NCBI GenBank assembly: GCA_036365515.1
Contig: CM070875.1
Coordinates: forward strand, 106,000,628-106,064,627
Direction: 5' to 3'
DNA from: Torymus aiolomorphi
Taxonomy: Eukaryota; Arthropoda; Insecta; Hymenoptera; Torymidae
Length of the DNA: 64,000 nucleotides
Position numbers and translations under genes: made by a program. Shown piece by piece: positions 11,370-22,582 of the stretch. The notes under the pieces are model-generated. The model ran no database searches and had not been told where the DNA came from. It was given only the letters and a program-made list of their open reading frames with translations. Positions within the stretch are counted from its first letter, which is position 1; each line of letters starts with the position of its first letter.

Positions 11370-12060
11370 ATTTATGACACGGTATTTCGCGCGAACTATA
11401 AGAACCCGCGCGTCCCGAATTAACCACGTCCTCAATCACTCTCACGTTCAAACTTGCCTCTCGCTCAAATACTCTCCTCGCCGAATTTGTAAGGCGCCAG
11501 ACGAGGAGATCACACTCACGCACACTCTCGCGATGCCGGCTCGAGACTCACTCCCGTCGGGGTGGTCCGCGTTCACCTGCTCGGGCAGCAGGGCTCGCAC
11601 ACGCACGCTAACGCTCCTCCTCTACACGGCGTGCCGTGAGGGCCAAAGCTCTCCTTTCTATGCGTTCTTCCTTCCCCGCTGGGAAGGAAGGGCACCAATA
11701 CTGGCCCCGAGTAAACGCTCGCGAACGACACGCACACACGCACTCTTTCCTACCTTGACGATCTCCTCCCTCGTACACGCTTGACTCGTGCTGGCTCGTC
11801 CTCGGCGCTCGCTCTCTGCACCTGGCTCTCGGAAGTCACCGTCTCTGTTCCTCACTTGCACTCTCGGAAAATCACCAAGTCTCACGCGCGCGTACACTTA
11901 GTCTCTCTCGCTCGGAGGTCCGGGGTAGAGTGATTAGTGAGCGGCGCTCTCTCTCTCCCCTGCCCTCCTATGGCGCTCGCGGCGCTCGAATCACCATCGA
12001 AGTCGTTTCAAAATCCATTCGCGCGCTCACACTCAGACATCCATACTCGACGCGTTTTCC
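11370..12060. other. GC-rich core of the fold-back, no gene called
   Basis: A CpG-rich block starting with a TATA-like word (CGCGAACTATAAGAACCC) and rich in CTCTCGC/CGCTCG. It is single copy in the window. Frames are open in several phases because of composition. None has a recognisable domain. It may be captured host or LTR promoter sequence (speculative). Confidence 0.4.
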
Positions 12061-12329
12061 CGCGTCGCAGATTTAATCCTTAATTAGACGAGTTTTAATT
12101 AAAAAGTATAATTTTTATTGTTAATTAAACCAGTTTTACTTAATTCAAATTTTAAATCTTAATTATATGCCGTATAACTAGCATTCGCTCTTAATCATAT
12201 GTCCTATAATTAACATACGCTCTTAATTATATGCGCTATAATTAACATTCGATATTAATTATATTATGCCGTATAATTAATTTCTCTCTCAATTTTATGC
12301 ATTTAAAATCGAAGGTTACTTTGCATTTG

Positions 12330-12845
12330 ACATTATCTAAGGGGTTTTTCGCCCCGTTGATTTCAATTTTGAGATCTATTTTAGTGTACAATACAACGCG
12401 CATGCATGCGCAGTAGATGATTTTTGCTCAAATGAGTCTCTAGCTCGAATCCATGGTCGTTCAGTAGGTTTTTTGATCCGCAGATTTTGATTTTGCGGTA
12501 TATTTCGCTATACAAAGCATGTGCATGTTCAGTAAATTACTTGAATAGTTCTTGAGGTATAAGAGCGGCAGTTACCATTGCCAAGTCTGATATATTATAG
12601 CTATTAAATATGAATATTTTGGCGATACTTCTCAAAATAAAAATCATCTACTGCATATACGCATGGTAGTGTACACCAAAATTGACTTTAAAATCGATAT
12701 CAGCGATTTGAAAAAATCCTTGAATGACCTTGGATCTAAGCTAGAGGCTCATTTGCGCAAAAATCGTCTACTGCGCGTGCTCGTTGCATTGTATACTAAA
12801 ATAAATCTCAACATTGAAATCAGTGAGTCGAAAAACCCCTTAGAT
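12330..12845. repeat. Inner inverted repeat of the fold-back
   Basis: TTATCTAAGGGGTTTTTCG near 12333 is matched inverted by CGAAAAACCCCTTAGATAA ending near 12848. GCGCAGTAGATGATTTTTG (12409) matches CAAAAATCGTCTACTGCGC (12758). Confidence 0.8.
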
Positions 12846-13324
12846 AATTAATTAGATTAATTATACGGCATATAATTAAGAGCGTATGTTAATTATACGG
12901 CATATGATTAAGAGCGAATGCTAATTATACGGCATATAATTAAGATTTAAAATTTGAATTAAGTAAAACTGGTTTAATTAACAATAAAAATTATAGTCTT
13001 TAATTAAAACTTGTCTAATTAAGAATTAAATCTTGAATCTTTAATTAAACGCTTATAAACAATTAAAATTAAAAATTAAAAATTGTATCTTTAATAAAAA
13101 CAACTCGTTTAATTAAAAATTTAAATTTGAATCTTTATTTAAACGGGCGTTTATAATCAATTATAATGAATTCCATAATACACATATTTAGTAAATTGTA
13201 AAAATCATTATTAAAAAATCACGTCTAATTTTTTTCACGATTTTTAGAGATACCGATTTTGTAGAAATAAAAGTTTAATCAAGGTGCGCAGAGCTACCAC
13301 TACTAAATTTGAAGAAAAAAAACG

Positions 13325-13690
13325 CGTCTGAGAAAGCACGTTCTGTGAGCCTCGGCCGAGATAGAACGTTCTATGAGTCTCGGACGAGATAGCATCATCT
13401 TCTGTTAGCCACGGCCGAGAAAGCACGTTCTGTGAGCCTCAGCCGAGATAGCATCTTCTGTTAGCCTCGGCCGAGATAGCATCTTCAGTTAGCCTCGGCT
13501 GAGATAGCGCTTTCTGTAAGCCTTGGTCGAGATAGAAAGTTCTATGAGCCTCGGACAAGATAGCACCTTCTGTTAGCCACGGCCGAGATAGCACATTCTG
13601 TGAGCCACAGTCGAGATAGCATCTTCTGTTAGCCTCGGCCGAGATAGCATCTTCAGTTAGCCTCAGCCGAGATAGCATCTTGTTCCGCTC
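13325..13690. repeat. 28-bp minisatellite, right end of fold-back
   Basis: About 13 units of the inverted form of the left minisatellite (AGATAGCATCTTCTGTTAGC with CTCGGCCG). It has twice the copy number of the left end, so the two termini have expanded independently. Confidence 0.9.
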
Positions 13691-14113
13691 ATCCGTTGAT
13701 ATAGTCATGTTTCTTAGATTTTTAGAAAATTTACCTACGACAATTTTTCTCAGTGTGACAGAATCATTAAAACCTGTGTAATTATGATAAGTATGGGCAT
13801 GGAAAGGAATGCATAGAATTAAAATTTTTGAATTTTATATAAATATTCTAACTAATTGTTTGAATCGACTGAAAAAATGTAGTTTTCAAATTAAAAAAAA
13901 TAACGCTGCCAATTCATTGGCCCATGGCTTCCTCAAACTTAATTAGCTCATTCCTTTAATGAATTTTTATTAACAAAATTTATAATTTTTGCAACAATTT
14001 ATGACATAATTATAATTAAATTCATTTATGAAGATTAAAAAGTATTAATTTTTAAATTATGTATAAAATATAAATAAAATAATAGGTATGACTTTTTTTA
14101 AATTATCTGTGAA

Positions 14114-14626
14114 AGTACATTACGATACGTGTGACTTAAGGTGATGCGATACCCACGCTATTACTCAAAATTGGGTTCCAGTTTTTCTAATTCAATTTTT
14201 AATTTTAAGGAAAAAACGCTTTGACACGTTATAGTTCTTTATTAAACTTAAAACGTGTCAAAGAGCTTTATTCAAAAAGTTCATAATTAAAGGAGAAAAA
14301 CGAGAACCCAGAATTGAGTAATAGCGTGGGTATCACATCACCTTAAGTGGCCCATTATTGCACGGCGTGAGGTTAGCGCCCGGGCGTAGCGAGGGCGATC
14401 ATTCACGTCGTGTGATGGGCCACTCAAGTCATAAGTATCGTATATTATTTTATCGCACGTTTGCCTAAGTCCGCTGTCACGCCTATTCGTGCCTTAAGCA
14501 GTCCATTTGTGCACCGTGAGGTTAGCGCGCGAGCGCAGCGAGCGCGACAAACACGGTGCAATAATCGACTACTTAAGTCACGGATAGGCGTGACCTAAGT
14601 GCGGACTTAGGTCAGACCGTGCTATA
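14114..14626. mobile_element. Two-hairpin element copy 1 (with nested MITE-I)
   Basis: It starts GTACATTACGATACGTGTGA and ends CCGTGCTATAAA. It consists of two successive GC-rich hairpins (arms GTGGCCCATTATTGCACG and TTAAGCAGTCCATTTGTGCA), each with a GAGGTTAGCGC loop region. The words CCTAAGT/ACTTAGG recur at the hairpin borders. It is absent from the other arm of the inverted duplication. A MITE-I sits inside it at 14140-14342. Other copies are at 32470 and 40717. Confidence 0.82.
14140..14342. mobile_element. MITE-I copy 3, nested in the two-hairpin element
   Basis: A 203-bp copy flanked by TTAA at 14136-14139 and 14343-14346. The equivalent site in the copy at 40717 lacks it, so this is a clean insertion with TTAA duplication. 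Confidence 0.92.
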
Positions 14627-14647
14627 AAATAAATAAAATAATTGATT

Positions 14648-15588
14648 TGATTTCTTCGAAACACTCGTGCAATATATTTGAAATAAAAAGTATAAGACGG
14701 TTGGTCTACGAGTCACTTTATTGTCGATTAATTAGACAACGTTTCAGTAGCTGGTTTGCCACCCCCATCGAAATGTTACATATTCATCTCAAAAACAACC
14801 CTATAAACAAAAAAGATGACACAAAAAATTTACACAGCAGTTACGCCCCAATTTTAAATAAATTAAAATAAAAAAATTTTCTTGTAAAAAAGTATATTAA
14901 TTTTATCATGTGTGTTTTTAATTCGTGGTTTAATTCAACATTTCCAGGTAGCAAATTTCTATATTATCATCATAATTTTAAATATTATAGTACCTGATTA
15001 AAATTGTAGATATCGTTTTTCTTTAAATAGAATTTAAATATAGTATAACTATTCAGTACAGTATTCTGTGATAAGACGTGTACACAAACGTCTAATTTCT
15101 GTTAATTTATTTTTTGTCCGTTGTCTTTAATTTATTTTGTACTGTTCATATACACTTATTGTTAATTTATTACTGTCTGTTGTCCTTATACATTTTTTAT
15201 AATGTTTTCAACTTTTTTACTTTATTCTGACTGGTTTGTTTTTGAATTTAAAGAAAAAATCTTCATGGGGTAAGACCATTATACTTTTCTTGACAATTTC
15301 TCAATTTCTCTGCAACAATCTGTATAATAATATTGTTTCTAAAATTATAGTTGCAACGGTTACTTGACGAACCCAAAGGGAAATTATGAATTTTAATTAT
15401 TGACTATTGAAGATATTACAATCTTGTTACACATTTTTATAATTTTTATAAGATATTGTCCATATTGTCTACAATGTTATATTAATGTTTATAGACCTGA
15501 TGAGGGTGGCAAACCGGCCACCGAAACGTTCTCTAATTAATCGACAATAAAGTGACTCGTAAACCAACTGTCTTATACCTTTTATTTC
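14648..15588. mobile_element. 941-bp non-autonomous element with hammerhead-like hairpins
   Basis: Flanked by AATTGATT at 14640-14647 and 15589-15596; the other arm of the inverted duplication has a single ATAATTGATTGTAAT. The long inverted ends share AAGTGACTCGTA and TTAATCGACAATAAAGTG. At 15492-15530 the plus strand has CCTGATGAGGGTGGCAAACC then GGCCACCGAAACGTT; the left end carries a degraded inverted version. CTGATGA, stem and GAAAC match the conserved core of hammerhead ribozymes, which are known from Penelope-like elements. The spacing has one extra G, so activity is uncertain. The inner frame of 74 codons at 14647 is not convincing. Confidence 0.72.
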
Positions 15589-17131
15589 AATTGATTGTAA
15601 TATTATCGTCAAAACCTTTACTTCAAAAATTCAAATTATATTTTCTTTGGGAAATTTCACACATAGGGTACTTGTCTTTAGTAACATGCCCGTCCGTATT
15701 TTTTGCTTTTTCTGGAATTTCCGATGTAAGAAAAAGATTCTAACCTTAAAAATAATAAATGGCTATTACAAAACAAAAGCAGGTATACAACACGCGCGCA
15801 TCGGCGCATAGCGCAGTCATTTCCACTTTCTAGTATACACAAATGCGTTCCCGAATAATTACAATTTTATAAGAGGGCTAAAATAGTTTTAACCTCAAAT
15901 ATCTCTGAAATTCATAAACGAATTCTTTTACTCTACGAACTCTTCTAATAAATAATATACAAACTCTGCATCTCTACCAAATTTCGAAGATATTAAAACA
16001 ATTTTAATGTAGTTATATTGTGCGACAACAAAGAAAGTCATTTTCAAAAATACTAAAATTTTAAATATCAAACATCTCAAAAAATAACCATATAATCTGG
16101 ATGAAATTTTACACAGGTATTGCCTATATCGCATACAAAATAGTCTATAAATTTCAAGCTGATACACGAAGTCGTCATTGAGAAATTACGATTTCGAAAA
16201 ACACCGTAAAAGAATTTTAACCGTAAATATCTCTATAAATCATGAGACAATTCTTTTACCTAAAGGACTTGTACGATAATATATAGACTCTATATCTCCA
16301 CAAAATTTCAACATGATTAAACCAATTTTTGTTTCTTCTATGTTATAATGCGACAAAGAAAATAACTTTTTAAAATACCAAAATTTTCAAAATCAAATAT
16401 CACAAAAAGTAATCGTACGATTTTGATGAAAGTTCACACATATTATCTATATCACATACAAAATTGTCTCTAAATTTGAAGCTGATACACGAAGCCGTTC
16501 TCGAGAAATTACGATTTGAAAAAAAGATTAAAAAAAATTTTAACCTCAAATATTTCTGAAATTTCTGGACTAATCATTTTGCTCAAAAAACTCGACCGAG
16601 AGCTATCAAAAATCTATCTCTACGAGGAATTTCGAAGCGATTAAGTCAATTTTACTCCCGTAATCGTTCGACGTACAAAACTCATTTTTTTCACATTTCA
16701 ATTTTTTTCTCAAAAACTAGTCGACAAAATAAATTCAAATTTTTGCAGATTATAGCTATTTACATTCTGCATTATCATGATTTTTCTGAAGAAAATTGAC
16801 CGTTTAGTTTAGGAATTATAAGCTTTTTAAAAAGAAATACGTTTTTGTTAATAACAAAAGAACCGCGATAGCTAGAGAAAATTTTTTTTAGAAAATATAG
16901 GTATTTTAATGCTCTTTCGAATGCCATCCATTCGATTCAAATATCTCGATCTTACCATTAAAAAAAAAAAACAAAAATCAATTTTGAGAAAATCGAAAAT
17001 TCGAAATAAAACAAAAACGCACCGGCGAATCAAAAAACGAATTTTTGACCCGCCATCACAAAAAAAAAACAAAAAAAAAACGAGACCTGTCCGGTCAAAA
17101 TTGATCGAGTAGAAGCTGAGATCCAGGCGTA

Positions 17132-17135
17132 CGCA

Positions 17136-17190
<55 letters not shown>

Positions 17191-17210
17191 ACCCACCCAC
17201 ACACACACAT
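17132..17210. repeat. (CA)n microsatellite, left arm
   Basis: CA repeats with a CCCACCCACCCAC interruption, the inverse counterpart of the TG tract at 18899-19030. The different lengths show divergence between the arms. Confidence 0.97.
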
Positions 17211-17591
17211 CCATACAGACATTTTTAAAAAATCATGTATTTTGATTCGTAACACCTCGGAAAACAATTATAACATGTTTTTACAATAACTCAAAAAATT
17301 ACTATCACAAAGCTTCCTCTAGGAGGAAGCAAAATTATATTTTTATTTTTCTAGATACGAGATAATCTAAAATTGTTCGATTATGATTCAATTTAATAAT
17401 TTCTGTGCAAAACAGTTCCATCCGGCGCCAAAATAGCTTATTTAACTCTATTAGGCGATAAATAAGCTAAAACAATACGTTTTTGCTTTCTCAAAGAGAA
17501 AGCTTGGTAACGGCGTTTTCGACCTCGAGATTTCGATGATTTTTTATATTTCTGAGCTCCCCGAGTCGAAATATGCGTTTTCTAGAAAATG

Positions 17592-17627
17592 TCTCTCTCT
17601 GTGTGTGTGTGTGTGTGTGTGTGTGTT

Positions 17628-17673
<46 letters not shown>

Positions 17674-17692
17674 TGTGTGTGTGTGTTTGTGT
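17592..17692. repeat. (GT)n microsatellite
   Basis: GT repeats interrupted by TTTG steps. Cys/Val frames over it are artefacts. Confidence 0.97.
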
Positions 17693-17695
17693 GTG

Positions 17696-18110
17696 AAAGG
17701 TCTTTGTTGTGTTTTCTGGAAGGTCTTGAAATTTCCTATCTTCCCATATTTTTTTCGACCCGATCGGATATTATTAAGTCAATTAAAAAAAATAAAAAGA
17801 AATATGGAAAAATCGAAATAATTTTTTTTCTTCGCCGGGTTTGGATATCAGTCGCAAGTAGGCCCATTTTCTGAAAGGTCTTGAAATTTCCTATCTATCC
17901 ATATTTTTTGTTGGCCCGATCGGATATTATTAAGTCGGTTAAAAAAAATAAAGAAAAATATGGAAAAATCGAAAATAATTTTTTTTGGCTCTGGATTTGG
18001 ATATCGGTCGAAAGTAGGCCCATTTTCTTAAAGGTATTGAAATTACCTATCAATCCATATATTTTTGTCCGTCCAAACGGATAATATTAAGTCGGTAAAA
18101 AAATAAAGAA
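17696..18110. repeat. Three-unit tandem repeat
   Basis: Units begin AAAGGTCTTGAAATTTCCTA at 17696 and 17874 and, diverged, at 18030. Each continues with CGATCGGATATTATTAAGTC, an A-rich run, and GGATATC(A/G)GTCG. The unit lengths are 178 and 156 bp. Confidence 0.85.
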
Positions 18111-18897
18111 AAATAAAAAATTAAAAATTAAAAATAAAGAAAAATCGAAAATAATTTTTTTCATCGCTTATACTGAAATTGTACTTTAACATCCTAGAGG
18201 CTACCACTACAAAATTAAAGAAAAAAAAATCGCGCTTGAGTTAGAGGATATTTGAAACCTTCGCCGAGTTATATGGTTTTTGAAACCACTCTATGAGTTG
18301 GTGAATTTTCGAAGTCTTCACTGAGTTGGCAGGGTTTTTAAGCAAACGCCGAGTAGTAGGTTTTCGAAGAAAACGCCGAATTAATTTCGAAGAAAAGCAA
18401 TTAATTTATAAATTCAATAAATAACATGTGACAATACCTTAAACTTCTTAATTTGCAATTTAATAATTACTACATAACTATTTTAAATATAATTTTCTTG
18501 ATCATTTTGAATAATTGTAGTTATGGAAAATCAGATATGCAGAAAGAATGAAATTTTATATTAAAATATACATTTAAAAAAGTTATATGATGTAATTTAT
18601 CAATTCTCAATTTTCTTTGAGAAAGCATTCTGTTAAAGCAGGTAGCAGCGGTTTCTTGTTTGACATATTTTGTTTCTGATAAATAAACAAAATTGTGTAA
18701 GGTTTTATTGGAAAAAACTGAGACATTTACGGCATCAAATAATATGTAAAAAAACGGCGAAAATAACTAAATAAGCAATTTTTAATTTTGCTTCCTCCTA
18801 GAGGAAGCTTTGTCACAGTAATTTTTTGAGTTATTGTAAAAACATGTTATAATTGAAAATTATTAAAATACATGATTTTTGAAAAATGTCTGTATGA

Positions 18898-18898
<1 letters not shown>

Positions 18899-18972
<74 letters not shown>

Positions 18973-18973
18973 G

Positions 18974-19028
<55 letters not shown>

Positions 19029-19030
19029 TG
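18899..19030. repeat. (TG)n microsatellite, right arm
   Basis: TG repeats with a GGGTGGGTGGG interruption, about 130 bp long, against about 80 bp in the inverse arm. Confidence 0.97.
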
Positions 19031-20495
19031 CGTACGCCTGGATCTCAGCTTCTACTCGATCAATTTTGACCGGACAGGTCTCGTTTTTTTTGCCTTTTTT
19101 GTGTGATGGCGGGTCAAAAATTCGTTTTTTGATTCGCCGGTGCGTTTTTGTTTTATTTCGAATTTTCGATTTTCTCAAAATTGATTTTTGTTTTTTTTTT
19201 TTAATGGTAAGATCGAGATATTTGAATCGAATGGATGGCATTCGAAAGAGCATTAAAATACCTATATTTTCTAAAAAAATTTCTCTAGCTATCGCGGTTC
19301 TTTTGTTATTAACAAAAACGTATTTCTTTTTAAAAAGCTTATAATTCCTAAACTAAACGGTCAATTTTCTTCAGAAAAATCATGATAATGCAGAATGTAA
19401 ATAGCTATAATCTGCAAAAATTTGAATTTATTTTGTCGACTAGTTTTTGAGAAAAAAATTGAAATGTGAAAAAAATGAGTTTTGTACGTCGAACGATTAC
19501 GGGAGTAAAATTGACTTAATCGCTTCGAAATTCCTCGTAGAGATAGATTTTTGATAGCTCTCGGTCGAGTTTTTTGAGCAAAATGATTAGTCCAGAAATT
19601 TCAGAAATATTTGAGGTTAAAATTTTTTTAATCTTTTTTCAAATCGTAATTTCTCGAGAACGGCTTCGTGTATCAGCTTCAAATTTAGAGACAATTTTGT
19701 ATGTGATATAGATAATATGTGTGAACTTTCATCAAAATCGTACGATTACTTTTTGTGATATTTGATTTTGAAAATTTTGGTATTTTAAAAAGTTATTTTC
19801 TTTGTCGCATTATAACATAGAAGAAACAAAAATTGGTTTAATCATGTTGAAATTTTGTGGAGATATAGAGTCTATATATTATCGTACAAGTCCTTTAGGT
19901 AAAAGAATTGTCTCATGATTTATAGAGATATTTACGGTTAAAATTCTTTTACGGTGTTTTTCGAAATCGTAATTTCTCAATGACGACTTCGTGTATCAGC
20001 TTGAAATTTATAGACTATTTTGTATGCGATATAGGCAATACCTGTGTAAAATTTCATCCAGATTATATGGTTATTTTTTGAGATGTTTGATATTTAAAAT
20101 TTTAGTATTTTTGAAAATGACTTTCTTTGTTGTCGCACAATATAACTACATTAAAATTGTTTTAATATCTTCGAAATTTGGTAGAGATGCAGAGTTTGTA
20201 TATTATTTATTAGAAGAGTTCGTAGAGTAAAAGAATTCGTTTATGAATTTCAGAGATATTTGAGGTTAAAACTATTTTAGCCCTCTTATAAAATTGTAAT
20301 TATTCGGGAACGCATTTGTGTATACTAGAAAGTGGAAATGACTGCGCTATGCGCCGATGCGCGCGTGTTGTATACCTGCTTTTGTTTTGTAATAGCCATT
20401 TATTATTTTTAAGGTTAGAATCTTTTTCTTACATCGGAAATTCTAGAAAGAGCACACGAATACGGACAGGCATACTACTAGAGACAAGTACCCTA

Positions 20496-20796
20496 CACTG
20501 AAAAAAAAATTTGGCATAGGAGCTGCCCTTGACGGTATATAACCTCTATGCCAAAAGGCGAAGCTATGCGATCTCTTGACTTGGCATGGCTCTGGTACGT
20601 AGCGGAGCTCTCCCATCCCAGCGCTGTACCGCTTATGCCCCTTTCGGTGTACGCGCAACACCAGTGGTAAGGTTAGGTTAACCCATGAGCCATAGGCACA
20701 TGAGTCATGCCGAAATTGGGAGCTCTCCCGTGCCAAACAGAGAGAACACTCCAGTACTATGAGGAAGGCAGCTGCTGTGCCAAATTTTTTTCAGTG
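20496..20796. mobile_element. MITE-IV copy 1 (TA target)
   Basis: A 301-bp element with ends CACTGAAAAAAAAATTTGGC and, inverted, GCCAAATTTTTTTCAGTG, and a more GC-rich middle. It is flanked by TA on both sides. The left arm of the inverted duplication shows the empty site ACATAGGGTACTTG (about 15661-15675). The TA duplication points to the Tc1/mariner group (inference). No transposase frame is present. Confidence 0.88.
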
Positions 20797-21233
20797 TATG
20801 TGTGAAATTTCACAAAGAAAATATAATTTGAAGTAAAGGTTATTTATGAATTTTAAAAGGTTTTGACGATAATATTACAATCAATTATTTTATTTATTTT
20901 TCACACATAATTTAAAAAAAATCATACCTATTATTTTATTCATATTTTATACATAATTTAAAGATGAATACTTTTTAATCTTCATAAATGAATTTAATTA
21001 TAATTATGTCATAAATTGTTACAAGAATTATAAATTATGTAATTAAAAATTCATTAAAGGAATAAGCAAATTAAGTTTGAGGAAGCCACGGGCCAATGAA
21101 TTGGCAGCGGTTTTTTTTATGTTAGGCGCACCACTTCAAACAATCTTAAAAACTCACCTATATATTACAAATGTACAAAAATTTAGAAAAATATTTTTTA
21201 GCGCCTTATCTCATATATGTAGCGTAGTACGCA

Positions 21234-21736
21234 CACTGAAAAAAATTTGGCACTCCAGCTGACCCGATGAGTACATACGCTATGCCGAAAGTAGGGTCGA
21301 ATGTTGTACCGCGGTTCGGCACATCTCCTGCATGGGTCTGAAGTTTGCATCATTGGAATGCAACGAAATAATTTTTTACGATTGATTAAAGTTATTAAAC
21401 ATTAGAAATTTTATTTAAACCTTTGTTTTAAAGTTATTTTATAATATAAAAGACTAAATTTACACGCAAAATAAATATTATTTAGTAAAAACGTAAAGTA
21501 AAATGAATTATTTTTTTATTTCGTTGCACTCCAACGTTGCAAACTTCAGACCCATTCTCCTGCCCCGTAGTGGCACAGCTCCTGCACCGTAAAAGTGTCG
21601 CGCGCCCCGTACTGGTACAGCTCCTCTCCCGTTCGGAACAAACGCTGTGCCAAAAGTGGGTGGTCTGACAGACGCAGCGAAGGGAACGCTGACGAACTGT
21701 GATGGATACAGACGCCGTGCCAAATTTTTTTCAGCG
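21234..21736. mobile_element. MITE-IV copy 2, split by MITE-III
   Basis: The termini CACTGAAAAAAATTTGGCAC and the inverted form ending TTTTTTTCAGCG match copy 1. A MITE-III has inserted into it (21332-21555). The flanking dinucleotide is not a clean TA, so the target duplication has mutated here. Confidence 0.85.
21332..21555. mobile_element. MITE-III copy 2
   Basis: A 224-bp copy flanked by TCTCCTGC at 21324-21331 and 21556-21563. It sits inside MITE-IV copy 2, so MITE-III moved later than MITE-IV at this site. Confidence 0.93.
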
Positions 21737-22582
21737 CAGCTTTTTAAAATTTTAAGGTGGCTCCGGCATTCTTTTCGGGCTTATATATACAAATTTTTTA
21801 CGATGCTTACTCCATATTTTATAATTTAGAAAACAATATAACATGAAAAAAGGATAAAAAAAAAAAATTTTCGAAGAAATTTGAATATTGTTAAAGAATA
21901 TATCGGTAATTGAAAAAAATTAACAAAACCCATAAATCTTTTACATTTTTCATCCGATTTTAATTTCAAAGTTCTCATTTTGTTTCTTGTACTATTTTGG
22001 GTGGTGTTACCGATATAAAAATTGAAAAATTTTCAAAATCTGCAAAGAAACAACTATTTGTTTAACTTAACTCTCTAAAAAGCATATACGAACCTATAAA
22101 TCTCAAAAAAATCTAATTTTGAATAAGCTATAACATTTAGTAAATTAAATTAATATTATAATTTAAATACGATGTTAAACATAACTTTGAATACTTAGCG
22201 CCGATAATTATTAAATACTTATCTTAATAAGTGAGGAATTGTGCTAGTTGATAATTAATTAGAATCAATATTGAAAATTTTAAGTGTCAATGAGATTCAG
22301 AAATCGATCTAAAAATTTTCTAAAATTAAAAAAAAAAAAAATAATAAATTTCTTCCAGGGAAATTTTCACCATTAAACCCGGCTAGATTCGTTCTTTTGT
22401 ACAGTTACAGAAAAAGTTACCGAGTTTGCTCTTATGTTGGTTATATCAACTGCTACATATTGTAACATTCAGAGACTATTGTCGATACATTATTTTTTTT
22501 TTTATTGTTAATTCCAATTATGTAAACTTTTTCATGGTCTTAAACATGAAAATGCACCCATTCATTATAATATCTTTAATAG
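21737..22582. other. AT-rich stretch upstream of the OTU/transposase locus
   Basis: No gene, terminal repeat or known element was recognised. If the locus is a transposon its left terminus should lie here or further left, but no inverted match to the DNA right of 28163 was found by eye. The final bases (TATCTTTAATAG) could be a splice acceptor feeding the frame at 22583. Confidence 0.4.

Larger units (their letters stand above)
10868..13705. mobile_element. 2.8-kb fold-back element with terminal minisatellites
   Basis: The left end (10868-11370) and right end (13025-13705) are inverted copies of each other. Each begins with GCGGAACAAGATGCTATCT, runs through a 28-bp minisatellite, then TTTTTTTCAAATT and CTACCAC, and an AT-rich arm with TTATAATCAATTATAATGAA. 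Inside lie a second inverted pair (about 12090-12300 and 12850-13010), a third (12330-12845), and a unique GC-rich core (11370-12060). This concentric structure resembles FB/Galileo-type fold-back transposons, which have repetitive termini (comparison from general knowledge). No transposase frame was found, so it appears non-autonomous. Confidence 0.75.
13895..17336. repeat. Left arm of a 7.2-kb inverted duplication
   Basis: Without its insertions, this arm (13895-14113, 14627-14647, 15597-17336) is the inverse of 18785-21118. Landmarks in order are AATTCATTGGCCC, ATAATAGGTATGA, GATTGTAATATTATCGTC, TAGGGTACTTGTCTTTAG, a series of ~300-bp related blocks with AATTACGATTT and AAGCTGATACACGAAG, the CA tract, and CTTCCTCTAGGAGGAAGC at the inner end. 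It carries two insertions missing from the other arm: a two-hairpin element with a nested MITE-I, and a 941-bp element. No coding potential was recognised. Confidence 0.88.
17337..18784. other. Spacer between the arms of the inverted duplication
   Basis: No gene was found. It has a TG microsatellite (17592-17692), then three degraded tandem units of about 155-180 bp (17696-18110). It then has a stretch (18195-18240) that resembles the CTACCAC...GAAAAAAAA...CGCG end of the 10.87-13.7 kb fold-back, and AT-rich DNA. Confidence 0.6.
18785..21118. repeat. Right arm of the 7.2-kb inverted duplication
   Basis: The inverse of the left arm, starting GCTTCCTCCTAGAGGAAGC near 18792 and ending near CCAATGAATTGGCAGCGG. 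It lacks the two left-arm insertions but has its own, MITE-IV copy 1 at 20496-20796. Arms with private insertions mean the duplication predates at least three transpositions. Confidence 0.88.

Noticed and set aside
15928..16167. 79-codon frame present identically in both arms of the inverted duplication (also 19991-20230)
   Set aside because: The identity reflects the DNA duplication. Composition is AT-driven, there is no domain, and the neighbouring blocks are diverged copies without the frame.
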